A stretch of DNA of 64,000 nucleotides from Bemisia tabaci (taxonomy: Eukaryota > Arthropoda > Insecta > Hemiptera > Aleyrodidae). The stretch covers positions 4,311,434 to 4,375,433 of the forward strand of contig NC_092795.1 in the NCBI RefSeq assembly GCF_918797505.1, in the 5' to 3' direction. The notes under the pieces are model-generated. The model had not been told where the DNA came from and did not search any database. It worked only from the letters and a program-made list of their open reading frames with translations. Each line of letters opens with the position of its first letter. The stretch's first letter is position 1. Positions 10,701 through 22,051 of the stretch are shown here, one piece after another. The position numbers were made by a program, and so were the translations under genes.

Positions 10701-10805
10701 GGTTCGATTGTTGAATCTTTATCGAATGATCTTGATCGATATCTAGCATTAAGAAGATGGGGAGCTATCGATCATTCTCATTCGATAATGATTTAACAAT
10801 CGACC
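10701..10805. repeat. Foldback J, copy 1
   Basis: About 105-bp inverted repeat with arms GGTTCGATTGTTGAATCTTT and GATTTAACAATCGACC and inner GATCGAT words. Related ATCGAT-rich arms at 22781-23056 and 35065-35125. Confidence 0.6.
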
Positions 10806-11360
10806 CGCAGGCCTAAATCGTCGGGCACCACACTCGGATTCCCGATTTTCTGCCGCAGTTACATATGGTGTGCCGAGAAAACATCACAAATGTCTTTTAT
10901 AAGCTGGTTACTTACCGCGCCTGTTTCTATCAGAATTCGTGGAAGGAAGTACAGAAGGAGCCGAAAATGACGCTTTTTGAGGGCAGGAAAAACTTGTTTC
11001 ACACTTAATTTTGTTCACTAAAATTGTAGTTCCGTATTGCAAAATGAAGTCCAATTCTTGCCACAAATCCAGCCCATCAAACGGTTTTACGACCGTTGAC
11101 GATTGATTATCGCGAAATGCATAACAAATTCACATACTTCTGCTAATAATAACGTAATGTCTTTTAAAATTTTCAAAAATGTACTTAATGTTTAAAAATA
11201 CTATCTCGCGGCGATGCGAAGATATTTTTACAAAGGAGAATCTTTACCTTGATCAGTGGGCATGACTTCATGGTACTCGAGTTTCATCAGAGAATCAGCG
11301 AATCGTTAAATCAATCCAAGAGCTAATTCGAACCGGCCATCAGCTCCTCTTATCTCCTAA
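10806..11360. other. No gene; small MITE-F fragment
   Basis: Only 11025-11055 (GTTCCGTATTGCAAAATGAA) is recognisable as a MITE-F end. The remainder is unique-looking. Confidence 0.4.
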
Positions 11361-11616
11361 TTCGTTGTTCCCCTCACGAAAGAACGTAACTACATCTCAA
11401 TGTTGCTAAATTTCCTTTCGCAAATTGTATTTTTACCAACCGAATCCTGGGCATTTCTAGTCGAGAATGTAACTCATTTTTCCTCTGACCTCATGCATAA
11501 ACCAGAAATAATTTGAACAACAATTGCAACGTTATATTTTGTAAAGGATTGAATTGTTTGAATCAATTTGACAGCCATGGAATGGAGTTACGTTCTTTTG
11601 TGCAGGAAACGACGAA
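11361..11616. mobile_element. MITE-Q, copy 2
   Basis: 256-bp foldback with ends TTCGTTGTTCCCC and GGAAACGACGAA and arms ACGAAAGAACGTAACTACAT and GGAGTTACGTTCTTTTG. TAA and TTA flank the ends, compatible with a TA-type target. Confidence 0.75.
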
Positions 11617-11751
11617 TTATCGTGCGCGATCGACTTCTTCCGAGTCTCGAAAACTTACTCCTATCGAAAGCATTTGCTTTTGCATTTGACTTCGAAAAAT
11701 ATTTGTCAATATTACTTTCGTATTTCTCTATAATTTCATGAAATGGATTGC

Positions 11752-11970
11752 ATTTTGCAAAAAGGAACCAATAGCATTCCAGTGTTGCTGAGATTGTTCA
11801 ACTTCATCATGCAAAAATATGAAATTTACACGGTAATTTTTGTCTAACATTTACAGTTTTTGAGGTGTGAAATAGAAATCGTTTACAGGTGATCATGTGT
11901 TTTTTCCAAGACAAAATTAGTTGCACCATCTTAGTAACATTGCAATGCTCTTGGTTCCTTTTTGCAAAAC
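11752..11970. repeat. Foldback R
   Basis: 219-bp inverted repeat: TTTTGCAAAAAGGAACCAAT at left and TTGGTTCCTTTTTGCAAAA at right; inner arms CAGTGTTGCTGAGATTGTTC and TAGTAACATTGCAATGC. No coding capacity. Confidence 0.75.
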
Positions 11971-12741
11971 TCACTCCAAATATTCCAATGAAATTTCTAA
12001 ATTTTATTTTTATTGAAAAATTGCAACCCTGAGAATTGCGTGCCGGTTGATGCAAATCAATTAAGACAGTAGAGGGCGTAGGATTCGTCGTGTGATGAGC
12101 GGTAAAAGCACACAGCATGTTCCGCAAACTGATTGTTGGGGAGTGGGGGGTAGGGGGTCGGTAGTGATGGCTAATAGCATGTCCAGCGGCGGGTGGCGCG
12201 GCCCACCACCCATAGGGTCCAGGTGCCCCAGGACAGCGGGGGCGGTGCCCCCCCTCCATTATGTTACAGTTCGTTGGTATAACGTATCCGCTAAGTAAGA
12301 GAGACGCATTCTGTCGCGTCAAGGAACGAGTGCTCGAACGCTGCCAAATCTCTCCTTATAATGATTGATAAATAACGATTCAAAGAAATTTACGACTGGA
12401 GGTCTGCCACATCGCAAATCGAGATATGTGGTTTGGAAATTTCCTCGTCGCCTTTCTGTTTTACTCTCGTAAGTACTCGGTGACCCCAATAAACCAACCG
12501 GGCGACAGCAAATCCGATTAGGCTAGCTTCTAGATGAGCCCTGAAGCTCGTAGAAACGCTTTCTGGCAAAGGCTCATGACATAAAGAACATGTGAGGTCT
12601 TGACTTCGACCGATTCGAACTTGGAGGGACGTAGTATCGGGCGATCGTAATTTAATTACGTCATCTCTGTCGTCCCGTTTAAAACGGTGATCATACTGAC
12701 TGTCTGTCCTACTAATCCGCATTTTCCGCGGCCCTGCCTTG
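11971..12741. other. No gene; G/C-rich patch and small shared repeat
   Basis: GC-rich with G runs at 12135-12260. A 45-bp segment at 12399-12445 (CGAGATATGTGGTTTGGAAA) recurs at 18310-18353 in diverged form. A 171-codon minus-strand frame (11807-12322) overlaps foldback R and is not credible. Confidence 0.45.
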
Positions 12742-12909
12742 TCAGTGCCGTGGCGTACTTCGCGATATATCGATTGATCTGCCATTTAAACCTGTTGAAG
12801 AGTATCGATCAAGAGGGTGTTCGCAACGAACACTATTATAATCGATTCTTTACCATAGCTTCAAATGGGAGATTATCGATAATCGATCATTCACGCTTCG
12901 CCACGGCTA
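12742..12909. mobile_element. hAT-like MITE-H, copy 2
   Basis: Starts CAGTGCCGTGGCGTAC and ends near CGCCACGGCTA. The interior has the family ATCGAT words and GGTGTTCGCAACGAACAC. No clean target duplication is left. Confidence 0.75.
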
Positions 12910-13725
12910 CCTTCATCAGTGAGTTATTCAAAGGTAGCTCTGAAACCTTTAGATTTCCTGTTTTATTCGAATTTAACTGGATCTCTGCATGATGTGATTT
13001 TGTAACTTACTCAATGGCATTCCAAAGTTGCCGTTTTTTCATAAATATATGGATGACTTTTTCTCTCTCTTTTTAAGACTTACAATAACCTAGGCGCCCG
13101 GGGGTTCTAGCCAGCCCCCCCCCCCCCCCCCCCAAATTCTACTTCCGAGGAACACGATTTTATAGTAATACCTTATTATGATGTATGCATTAATAATGTG
13201 ATTTTGGTTGAAACCGCGAAGAAAGGGGAGGAATGTTGTTTTTAAAATGCGTCCGTCAAATTGGAATTGTCATATGTCTAACGGGAAATTTCAAATTTTG
13301 TTTCAGGTAAATACCTCCTTCCATCACGATGTCTTCTCTTAGAATTATTTGCCGGTATCTGAATACTTTTGCAAGGCATTCCTCCATAACGATCAATTAC
13401 TTAAGGTAAGAAGGCTGTTCCAATAAACACATGTGACTTTCAGGAAACTCTCTATATCTCGCCGTTCAGGATGCCTGCAAGTGACATCTTGCTGATGATT
13501 GTTCCGAGTCTGCTTCGCAAGTGTTTAGAATGTTCTTCGGCCTACGCTGTTCGAGCAACCGCAGGGGCTCATAGCTTGCGCACTGACATTGCGGGTTCGC
13601 AGTAATTTTCACCAAAACTTTCGCAGTAATTTTTTAAAAATTAAATGCTGTCAAATTAAGCATTTAGCAGTAAATTTTTCAAAACTTCCACATTATAGCA
13701 GTTTCTAAAGAATTAAACACTTATG
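12910..13725. other. No gene; poly(C) and an AG|GT junction
   Basis: Contains a C run of about 18 at 13117-13134. A pyrimidine-rich tract leads to TTTCAG|GTAAAT at 13306/13307, which could be a splice acceptor-donor juxtaposition. No supporting open frame. Confidence 0.4.
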
Positions 13726-13967
13726 CACTGAAAAAAAAAAGATTGATAGAATATACCATTCCCTCAAGCTGTATTTCACATACAGTGTGAAGGAATAGTA
13801 AATGCTACCTATCTTCAAGTCGATTCTGCCAGAGAAATGGTTACCTGTACCAGTGTATAGTAACGTTTACCTTTTTTCTGGCAGAATTGATTCTGAATTG
13901 ACGGTGTGTGAAATACAGCGTGAAGGAATGGTAAATTCTACCAATATTTTTTTTTTTTCAGTGCGTA
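13726..13967. mobile_element. Foldback X2 with A/T-rich ends
   Basis: 242-bp inverted repeat with ends GCACTGAAAAAAAAAAG and TTTTTTTTTTTTCAGTGC, arms CTGTATTTCACATACAG and GTGTGAAATACAGCGTGAAG, and inner GATTCTGCCAGA and TCTGGCAGAATTGA. The ends recall the CACTG ends of MITE-A but the body is unrelated. Confidence 0.75.
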
Positions 13968-14292
13968 GTATTTTCTCCAAATTCAACGCTCTCGCACTAG
14001 GTTTGTTAATATCAGTGCGTTTGCACTAATTTATAAACATCCTAGTCCAAAATATTCGCAAAATCAGTGTGTTGAACATACTTTCTTTTGATTGAAACCT
14101 ATTTCTCTTATTTGTTTGACGCAACGTTCGGTTCACGTAACCGAACTTCTTTCATCAGTTCTTTTAACCTCATTAGTTCGATTGTACGAACGGAATGTTC
14201 GATTTCACAAACTGCAGAAAGTTGGATCTGACGAACAGTTTAGTTGCGGGATGATAAAGTGTAGAATAACAGGTTCTCTTTCATTTCTTGAC
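13968..14292. other. No gene; small hairpin
   Basis: A short perfect-arm hairpin, GTTCGGTT-CACGT-AACCGAAC, at 14128-14148. No credible coding frame. Confidence 0.4.
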
Positions 14293-14530
14293 TATGCAAT
14301 TTCACCTACTTGAAAGTCGAAATAGTTGTATCATGCGTTTCATCACCAACAAATCTACTCCTGCGTTGAAGTCTCCAAGTCAGTGGAAAAAAGGTTCGCC
14401 TCCCATCATGTGGGTATGCAATTTCACCTACTTGAAAGTCGAAATAATTGTATCATGCATTTTGCCCTATCTTAGTTGTTTACCCTGCGTTAATATCTCC
14501 GAGTCAGCGGAAAAGAGAGACTTGAAAATT
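14293..14530. repeat. Two-copy 122-bp tandem repeat
   Basis: TATGCAATTTCACCTACTTG begins at 14293 and again at 14415, with the following 30 bases nearly identical and the rest of the unit diverged. The two units abut head to tail. Confidence 0.75.
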
Positions 14531-14854
14531 TCACCCTTAAGTAAAAGACACACCTGACATACGATCAACTATCTCGAATTAGCTGCTACTAAAAATGCTT
14601 TTTTGCCAAACTTTTAACTCTCTTTTGTCTAAATATGATTCTTTCAAATTTGTCATGATGGAATGCGATATAGTCGTAAGTAATGTCTGAGGTCACCATA
14701 CTATGGGGATGATTAGAATAAAGTCGGATAAATTAAAGTCGAAGAATGGATGGTTCAGGTTTAATGAAGAATTAAAAGGGTCGTTTTTTATTTTAAAAAA
14801 GTTTAAATTCTTTTTGATATTGGAGTTAGGATACACACCAGACTGAATTGTGGA
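14531..14854. other. No gene seen
   Basis: AT-rich, no repeat or coding signal recognised. Confidence 0.4.
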
Positions 14855-14972
14855 TAAAATTTTGTGAGAAACTCCAAGAAAAATTACCTGTAAAATCTAT
14901 AGGAAACTTGATTTTCATGGGCAGACATTTGAAAACTTCCCGATGTACATACGGTGTTTCTCCTTAGCACTT
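14855..14972. repeat. MITE-B right-half fragment
   Basis: Diverged interior followed by CATACGGTGTTTCTCCTTAG, the right end of family B. The left arm is missing. Confidence 0.55.
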
Positions 14973-16529
14973 TTGCGGTAGCGGCTCGTGCATATCCTCT
15001 TTTAGCTCAATGTGAAAATATACTAGCGAAATGCGAAGAGTGCGGACAGTTTAAAAGATACTTCGAGAATACGTTGTGTTCATTTACTCTCAGGCATTTC
15101 CTCCTCTCCTTTATTCTTCCTTTTCTTATGTTTTTTTGGTGACCAGCAATGGTCGGAATTCAGCTGGAGGAAATAAAACGCTCTCTCCTCTACAAAACTT
15201 TTCTCTCCTTTTTTTCAGTAATTAGTGTAGGTGAGCATGTTTATATCTAAAACTTCACGCAGGTTTCTCGAAGATATGTGCCCACCATGAAACAGTCTCC
15301 AATTTTGCGGTGAGCGGCGTTTTCTGCTTGCTCGTGAGACTTTCGGGAAAAATGTAAAATGAAAGAAAGAGAAAAATGAAATATGTCATGTGTAGTGTAA
15401 TTTTTGAATTATGGAAAGCTTTTTAATCGAAAAATGAAATGCATGGATATGGATATGCATGGATAATGCATGCCATGGTCATCAGGTCAGAATAATCAGG
15501 GAGAAGTTAAGACATTTTATGATAAGGAATGGAAATTATATAAATTTTGAGATCTCAGCGCAGTCCATGCAATCAAACTTAGCCTTAATATGATTCTATG
15601 CTTAACTGCTTAATGCTCTGAGATGTACACTCAGGATTATTAATAGAGAAAAAAAGAATCAACAAGGAATTGGGAGCTTACAATTAGTTAGAAAAATGGT
15701 AACTCCCTTTGGAAGAAAAATTCAGGCCTCTGTCATTTGCAGTGAAAATAATTGGCAAAAATTATCAATCCTCATTGTCAGTTCTGTATGTGTGCTAATT
15801 GTCGATGTGTCGAGTCAGGGATTTTTATTTATTTTAGTCAGGGAAAACCTGAACAATTCGATGAATGCGTTTACACCTAAGTCTACAGACATCCTGCATC
15901 AGTTGTGTATTATGTGAGTGGTCAGATGTGATAACTTCGAAGGGAGAAAATCACCAGGTGTAGAAAAAATAGCGCAAGCGGAACAGAACAGTTGCCTCTA
16001 TTATCTGCAGTATTTTACGACAATTTTACGTTGCATGTAGATGCGAGCGATGGACATGGTTAACGTAGAAAAATAATACGCGACTCCAGCTAATATGCGA
16101 CTCCAGCGTTTCAACGCTCGAAAAAACCCGTATTATTTTCCGTAGTATTTGGCGCTGAAATCTTGCTCCCGGCAATCCGATTTGGCAATGTCGCTCGTAA
16201 GGGAGCGTTAGTTCTAGGCCGACGACAGTCCCTCGGGGACACTCGACCCTTGGTTCTCCAACGGATTTACTGTTATGCAGTATCCATTGCGCAAGGGGTT
16301 TTTGCAGAGCCCCTGGTATCTATGCAACCCTCATTGTTGAGCGGTTTTGCGGGGCACTGAATTACCGGGCTACTCCTCATCTGGAACGCTCTCGGTGGCC
16401 TCGTTGTCAGTGTATTCGGACACTTTTATGCTAAAAGGATCTATGTGCATAGGGTTTGCGCGAGACATAGTTCCTTTTGGCATACATACGTTCATTTGTA
16501 TGTCACTATGTATGTTAGCGACGCACAGG
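14973..16529. other. Longest repeat-poor stretch, no gene
   Basis: No coding frame above 73 codons. A GCATGGATAT-type cluster lies at 15437-15476. Near 16066-16130, AATAATACGCGACTCCAGC occurs as a short direct and inverted set. At 16446-16505 ACTATGTGCATAG words recall MITE-C. Confidence 0.4.
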
Positions 16530-16758
16530 GGATTGAGTCAATTAGAGAGGTTGGACAAGACATTTGTGACTAAAATTGCAAATTTTTATGTTTAATTTGT
16601 CACATTTTAAACTTCAAGGGGTATTTTGAAAAGAAAATTGTACGAAGAAACCAATGAAACCACTTTCAGAACCTCAAAGTTTTGTATAAACGGAGTGATA
16701 AGCGTTTAAAGTTTCCAAATTTTGTCCGACCTCTCCTATTGACTCGATGTGCCGTGCG
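16530..16758. repeat. Foldback AA, copy 1
   Basis: Arms GAGTCAATTAGAGAGGTTGG and CCGACCTCTCCTATTGACTC frame a 229-bp element whose interior (TTTGTCACATTTTAAACTTC) recurs at 57440-57642. Confidence 0.75.
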
Positions 16759-16807
16759 ACGTTGAAATCCATCACCTCCGTACGAGACCAGGTACGATAT
16801 ATGCGTC

Positions 16808-16938
16808 ACATTTTGCAGTAAGGAACCACTATTTCTGGCCTTTCCATAAAAGCACTTATCTGCGTAGGCAGACCAATGGCTTGTATGTTGTTTCTAAAAT
16901 GGGCCAAAAGTAGTGGTTCCTTATTCCAAAATGTAATT
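16808..16938. repeat. MITE-G foldback, copy 2
   Basis: Arms TTTTGCAGTAAGGAACCACT and AGTGGTTCCTTATTCCAAAA, with an inner TTTCTGGCC and GGGCCAAAAG pair. Better preserved than the copy at 106-234. Confidence 0.75.
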
Positions 16939-17454
16939 CATATAGTAAAGTGGCCCCACGCACTGACAATGGCGAAGTTAATCAGATGTGGCCATAGTTA
17001 GGTTTTGAGAGTAAAGCCATACTTTTTACTTGATTACTGACCACTATAATTTATATATTAGCATGAAAGCCGATAAAATTCTCCAAGCGATGAATGATGA
17101 ATGTCGTGGCGAGCACTTTATTATTGAAAAGTGTGTGATCACCTCCGGTTAAAGTGACCTGTATCTACGAAAATGCATGCAGGACCGTCTGAATTTTGAC
17201 AGACATAAATTCAAAAGGTTCGTGCGGTGAACGCGCCCAACGTCCGAACTTTAGAACCAAGCCGTTGCCTCGAAACTCATATTCCTTCCGTCCCCTTCCC
17301 TCCTCCTTTTTGCTTAATGTCATCCAATTATAGAGTTTTTCGCAGCAAAGGTTTCTTCACCTTCCTAAGATCATTGCACTGAAAGAAGAAAACACAAGAA
17401 AGAACAATAATTTTAAGTCATTTCAAAGGAAGACAGCATTATCAGAATACTCCC
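16939..17454. other. No gene seen
   Basis: Unique-looking sequence; no coding or repeat signal recognised. Confidence 0.4.
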
Positions 17455-17702
17455 CTGCTAAGGAAGAACGCCGTATGGACATTCAAGGGTTGCCAAATTT
17501 CCTTTGATAAAATGTTTATTTCTGAGGAAATTTATGAATATTTTTCCTTGAAATTTTCAGACGTTTTAGATCAAATTACCAACAAATTTATCTGAGAAAT
17601 TGGTAGCCAAATATTCACTAATTTCCCTGAAAAATAGTGATTTACCAACAGAAATTTGGCAACGCCTGAAGTTTCATACGGCGTTTTTCCCTAGCACGGC
17701 AG
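17455..17702. mobile_element. MITE-B foldback, copy 4
   Basis: Both arms present: AAGGAAGAACGCCGTATGGA with GGTTGCCAAATTTCC at left, and GAAATTTGGCAACGCC with CATACGGCGTTTTTCC at right, ending CACGGCAG. The left terminus has lost a few bases. Confidence 0.8.
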
Positions 17703-18381
17703 AATACATGGATCACGACACGACGAGCTTATCGTTTCATCGTCCCTCCGTCTGGATCAGAGAGCGTGGCCAGGACGAAAGGCGAGCCGTGCAGGGAAGC
17801 CTAACATGCAGGGGCAGGTGAATCGGACCCTGATGTCGGGGCCCGGCTGCGAAGCCTTATAATGGATGTGCGTCACACGGATATTTCAGCTCTGACCGGC
17901 TTAAAAGGTTTTCAAGGTCCGCCTTAATTCTCGCAGGATCATCGTCATTGATAGGCCGTCCCCTCTCGCTTTCCGCTTGATCAAACGACTACAGTTGTGA
18001 CGTCATGTCCAATCAATATTGTGTCATTATATCAGAATGGACCGCTGAGCAGGCTAGCTAGGCGTAGATTCTAGGATATATGTTTCCGTTACACAATTTG
18101 GGTAGGGAGTTTAAGGGAAGGTAGGGAGGTATCTTGTTTGTGGTGTTTAAGAATCTCTGCCCCCTTTTACTTTATTTGAAGGAGAACAGATCAGTATTAT
18201 TCTCCGGAGTTTTCACAGAATTGTCTTCTCACAGAAAAGGAAAATCAAGGATTTTTTTAAAAGATATGACGTTGAATAGTTCTCCATTTAAAAAATAGGA
18301 ATGACAGGAATCTGCAACGTCGCAAACCACGATACGTGGTCTGGAAGTTTCACCATTGATGCTCTGAAGCAGTGCTGCACT
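17703..18381. other. No gene; CRE-like site and small shared repeat
   Basis: TGACGTCA at about 17999 with CCAATCA nearby. 18310-18353 is a diverged copy of the 45-bp segment at 12399. No coding frame. Confidence 0.4.
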
Positions 18382-18613
18382 CCCGTGCTAAGGAAAAACG
18401 CCGTATCAGCATTTGAGAGTTTCTAGATTTCCTTTTAATATTTATTTTTGGGGGAAAATATGAATATTCTTCTTTGATATCTTCAGGAACTTCAGGAAAA
18501 ATCGCGAACGAAATTCTCGGAAAAATCGGAAAAAAAATCTTCATAAGTTCACCAGGAAATTCGTGTTTTTTCAAAGGAAATTTGGCAACGCCTGAAGGCT
18601 CACACCTGCCGTG
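18382..18613. mobile_element. MITE-B foldback, copy 5
   Basis: Left arm CCCGTGCTAAGGAAAAACG and right arm AAATTTGGCAACGCCTGAAG. The right end is replaced at the junction with the next B copy, so the two sit back to back. Confidence 0.75.
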
Positions 18614-18852
18614 AAACGCAAAAACGCCGTAAACGCCTTTTTACATTTTTTTGAAAATAATGTATCATAGCAGAAAAGCTTGTTTACCTTGGGACAATGT
18701 TTTTACAGAATTCTTTCGCTAACACTATCAAGAACTTAATCCGAAAATTTGAGGTGCCTGAGTAAAACAGTTCTTGTTTTATAAAGTGTTTAGTTCCAAA
18801 AAAACAAGGAAAAATCTTGATGAATTCATGGCGTTCTTGCTTAGCACGGCAG
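18606..18852. mobile_element. MITE-B foldback, copy 6
   Basis: Starts CTGCCGTGAAACGCAAAAAC and ends CTTAGCACGGCAG; interior strongly diverged from copy 5. Directly abuts copy 5, sharing its right border. Confidence 0.65.
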
Positions 18853-18939
18853 AAACGGCGTTTTTCCTCAGCGAGTATCAGCCGAAAGCGGCATGAGGGC
18901 GGCAACCTGCGAGGCGGCTCCTGATGTGTTTAGCGGAAC

Positions 18940-19260
18940 TTAAGACGATTTCCTCGGATACCCCCGGTTTCCGGTGATCCCCGCACCGCACATTTTCTCG
19001 GCGAGGATGTTGCCCCCCACCCCCCGTCCCCCCGTGGTGCACCCTATGAGACGACGATGCCCGTGCCGTCGCGGTGCGGCGTGCGCCACGTCATTGGTTA
19101 GCTCGGGCGGGCGCGGGTGTCCCGGGCGTTTGGCGGCGGATAAACAGAGTCATCAGCGTGTAATAATTGCTCGGATCGTGGTAATGAGCGCCTTGTTTCT
19201 TGATCCGCAACCCGCCACACACTCGCCTCGTGCCCGGGTCTCGCATGTCCCGCCCTTGCC
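18940..19260. promoter_or_regulatory. GC-rich CpG block, possible regulatory DNA
   Basis: GC- and CpG-rich, non-repetitive, with no accepted coding frame. Contains CACGTCATTGG (CCAAT-type word on the minus strand) and GTAATAATTGC. Regulatory function is an inference from composition alone. Confidence 0.25.
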
Positions 19261-19638
19261 AAGTCGTGCGCTCCAGTTCAAACCTAACTATTCTCATGAG
19301 TTGGAAAATGAAGGGTTGGCCGGAAAGCTTTTAGGTTTTCAGGGGAGCAACAGGGCTCTGTCTTTTTCTTTTTTCAAAAACATATGGCTTCCTTTCCGAT
19401 CGTTTCCTTCAATAGTCTTTTAAGTTGAGACTTACGATTGCTCATCAATTCAATGGAAACTATAGAGGATTAGGAAAATTATGCACGATTCCCTCCACGG
19501 ACTTCGTTTTTCCGCCTTTCGCTTTTTTCCGAATAAACAACTATTCATTAACATAATGGCAGAATAGTGCTGGTTTCATCTTGTTTTGCAAATTCTGAAA
19601 ATTTTATTAGCTAGATAAATAAATCGAAAATAATAATG
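19261..19638. other. No gene seen
   Basis: No coding or repeat signal apart from AT-rich ending. Confidence 0.4.

Positions 19639-19693
<55 letters not shown>
19639..19693. repeat. 54-base poly(A) tract
   Basis: Uninterrupted A run. Could be the tail of a retroposed sequence, but the preceding 300 bases show no recognisable element. Confidence 0.9.
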
Positions 19694-19695
<2 letters not shown>

Positions 19696-20093
19696 TCTAG
19701 TGCACCACACTGAGCTGAACGCTCTTCTCTCTCTGTCTTGCACCGAGACTCATTACAATCCAACTTTTTTAATCTAATTAACTATTTGGAATTTTAAACT
19801 TTGATTTCCCTGCATAATAGTGTAAAGCTGCGACTACCCCACTATCCTTTACTGTTGCGGTCATATTTTTAATTATTTTTTTTTTTTTTTTGGTCGCCTG
19901 TTCGTTGTAGGTACTGTTTCAAAAAATTACTTAGACAGCTCGTTCATTTTTCGCCCTATAATCATGGGGGAAAACAAAATCCGGTTGCAAACTGCTTTAA
20001 CTTTATTGCAGAAAAATTAAAATCGTGACCGGTTTAAGTAAAACGTTTCACTCGGCGTACTGCAGTTTTTCACTTAAAAATGCAAGAAAACGG
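19694..20093. other. No gene; poly(T) run
   Basis: T run at about 19876-19892. No other feature recognised. Confidence 0.4.
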
Positions 20094-20210
20094 AAACCTA
20101 TGGAGAAGGATCGATGAACGGGGTGTTCGCAGCGAACATCCTAATAATCGATTCTTTACCGTAGCTTTATAGGGAAATATCGATAATCGATCATTCTCGC
20201 CCCGCCACTG
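20094..20210. repeat. hAT-like MITE-H, copy 3, left-truncated
   Basis: Begins inside the family at ACCTATGGAGAAGGATCGAT and runs to the intact right end CGCCACTG. The left terminal third is absent. Confidence 0.75.
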
Positions 20211-20734
20211 GTTCCGAAACGTACCAGGCCTTGTGTTTTGTAGTTTTTTAGCCTTGGTTGCACCCATTTTCCTGTGTTTTTTATCAGAATCTTTTGGGCT
20301 GTTTTCGTATATTTTGTTTAGTTTTTAACTTACAGTATGGACTTGATCAATCAATACCATCTCTGGGTAGTGATATTATATTGCTTCAGCTTCATATAAC
20401 TTGAGTAATACTAAATGCTGAAAAAAGACAAATGCGAATGATAACTTGATAATTCTGGCAACGGTGTTCCGAACCAGAGCCAGGTTGCAGCGTGTGATGA
20501 ATGGGCGGGCGACGTGGTTTGCATCATCAACGCACTTACCCACCCGGGTTGGGCCCCGTGGTCGGAGGGTGAAGGGGGGGGATCGTGACCAGGGGGTGTG
20601 AAGAGATAAGACCTTCTCTGAGGAATTTCTAGGGAAATGCAAAAAGAACCTGTGCACTAAAGCTTCATCCAGTCCTCCTCTTGACTCAGGAAGCTGATTT
20701 AATTTGCATTTTTCCACTCACAATCAAAAGGAGA
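20211..20734. other. No gene seen
   Basis: GC-rich patch around 20505-20600 with GGGG runs. No credible coding frame. Confidence 0.4.
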
Positions 20735-20870
20735 ACCCAGTATGTTTTAGGCGTCGTGTCCACGGAAAAAAAGTTTGAGGGCTTATCCCCTAAAATTGGG
20801 ACAATACCCTTATTTGTTGGATGACGTGGAAATTTCCGATTAATTGTGGTAATAGCGCACCCCTTCTCGT
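20735..20870. repeat. Repeat V, copy 1
   Basis: Shares TTTGTTGGATGA and ATTAATTGTGGTA in the same order and spacing with 60385-60500. Flanks the 100-bp tandem array. Confidence 0.6.
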
Positions 20871-20880
20871 ACATTCTAAC

Positions 20881-21180
20881 CAGTCTGCCTTCAAAACTGA
20901 AGTAGGCAATGTGAGCGGCTTGGGAACAGCAATAATTGCTTGTTGAATTGTAACCACGTTAATTTGCATTAAATTTCGACCAATTCGCCTTCAATACTGA
21001 AGTAGACAATGTGAGCGACTTGGGAGCAGCAATAGTTGCTTGTTGAATCGTAACCACGTTAATTTGCATTAAATTTCGACCAATTCCCCTTCAATACTGA
21101 AGTAGACAATGTGAGCGACTTGGGAGCAGCAATAGTTGCTTGTTGAATTGTAACCACGTTCATTCGCACCAAACTTGGTA
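20881..21180. repeat. 100-bp tandem repeat, three units
   Basis: Units start at 20881, 20981 and 21081, exactly 100 bp apart. Units 2 and 3 are almost identical (CAATTCGCCTTCAATACTGA and CAATTCCCCTTCAATACTGA); unit 1 differs at more positions. Confidence 0.9.
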
Positions 21181-21324
21181 TCAAATGGCTGTCATCTACG
21201 AAAACTACCGTGCTAAATAAAGACGCAGTACACGCATTCGAATGTTGACAAATTTCTTATCTTAAAATATTAATTTTTGTAAAATGTTATGTTTCCTTGA
21301 AATGTTACGATTTTTTAGATCAAA

Positions 21325-22051
21325 GAACGTATTTTTGTCAAACAGAACTATGTGCAGGTGGGAAAGATGGGGTGTGCTCGTTAATAATTAGGGCTCGGGC
21401 CATAAGAATGAATGGGAAATATAAAGCATCAGTGACGAAGCCGCCGCCACGTGGTGAGCATTAACTCATGAGCCCTGTCCACAACGCTCTAAACACACGC
21501 CCATGGCTCATGGGTGCCGCATTCAGTTGGCTCACAATTCCGTTTTCTGAATTGGAAAAGCGGGATTTTACATTTTCTCAAAGGGAACTACGTGCAAAGT
21601 GAATGAGCCATGGGCATGTGTCTAGAGAGTTGAATCAGTGAGAACGAAATCACACCAACTCGGTAACTCGAAAATGCTCAATGTCCCGTAAAGACAGATA
21701 ATTTACATAAAGGTCATTGAAGTGAGCGCGTCTGTTCCAACTTGGACCTTTAAAGCGTCCATAAGTACTTGTCTTTCGGCAGCAAAAATCTTTTTTTCAA
21801 ACTAACTTCTTCACCTACTGTGCTGCTTTGTGTGCGTCTTGATTATTTTCATTTTTCCGAGTTGGTGTGTTTTCGTTCTCTCTGATTCAGTTGTGGACAC
21901 GGCTCATGAGTGAATGCTCACCACGCCGAGCCGTATGGCAGTGCCTTCTTCACTGGGGCTTTTTATTTCCCATTTATTCTTATGGTCCGATCACCAACGA
22001 TCACACCCCATCATTTCCACCTGCTTGTAGCTCTGTGTCAGAAATACGTTC
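21325..22051. mobile_element. MITE-C long foldback inside B
   Basis: Ends GAACGTATTTTTGTCAAACA and GTGTCAGAAATACGTTC, with AAA on both sides. The outer arms are about 160 bp each (for example GTGGTGAGCATTAACTCATG and CATGAGTGAATGCTCACCAC). An inner inverted pair (GCCCATGGCTCAT and ATGAGCCATGGGC) lies in the loop, which also holds a D element. Its ends match the 80-bp palindrome at 55983-56062. Confidence 0.8.
21632..21888. mobile_element. MITE-D, copy 2 (nested in C)
   Basis: 257 bp, ends GAATCAGTGAG and CTCTCTGATTC, flanked by AGTT at 21628-21631 and 21889-21892. The innermost and youngest layer of the nest. Same family as 939-1194. Confidence 0.85.

Noticed and set aside
11807..12322. 171-codon minus-strand frame
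   Set aside because: Half of it translates foldback R; rest is low-complexity.
17995..18010. TGACGTCA as a promoter CRE
   Set aside because: Single 8-bp palindrome with no transcription start evidence; recorded only as a word.
19639..19693. Poly(A) tract as the 3' end of a processed retrocopy
   Set aside because: No reading frame, no polyadenylation-signal/retrocopy structure and no target duplication seen in the preceding sequence.
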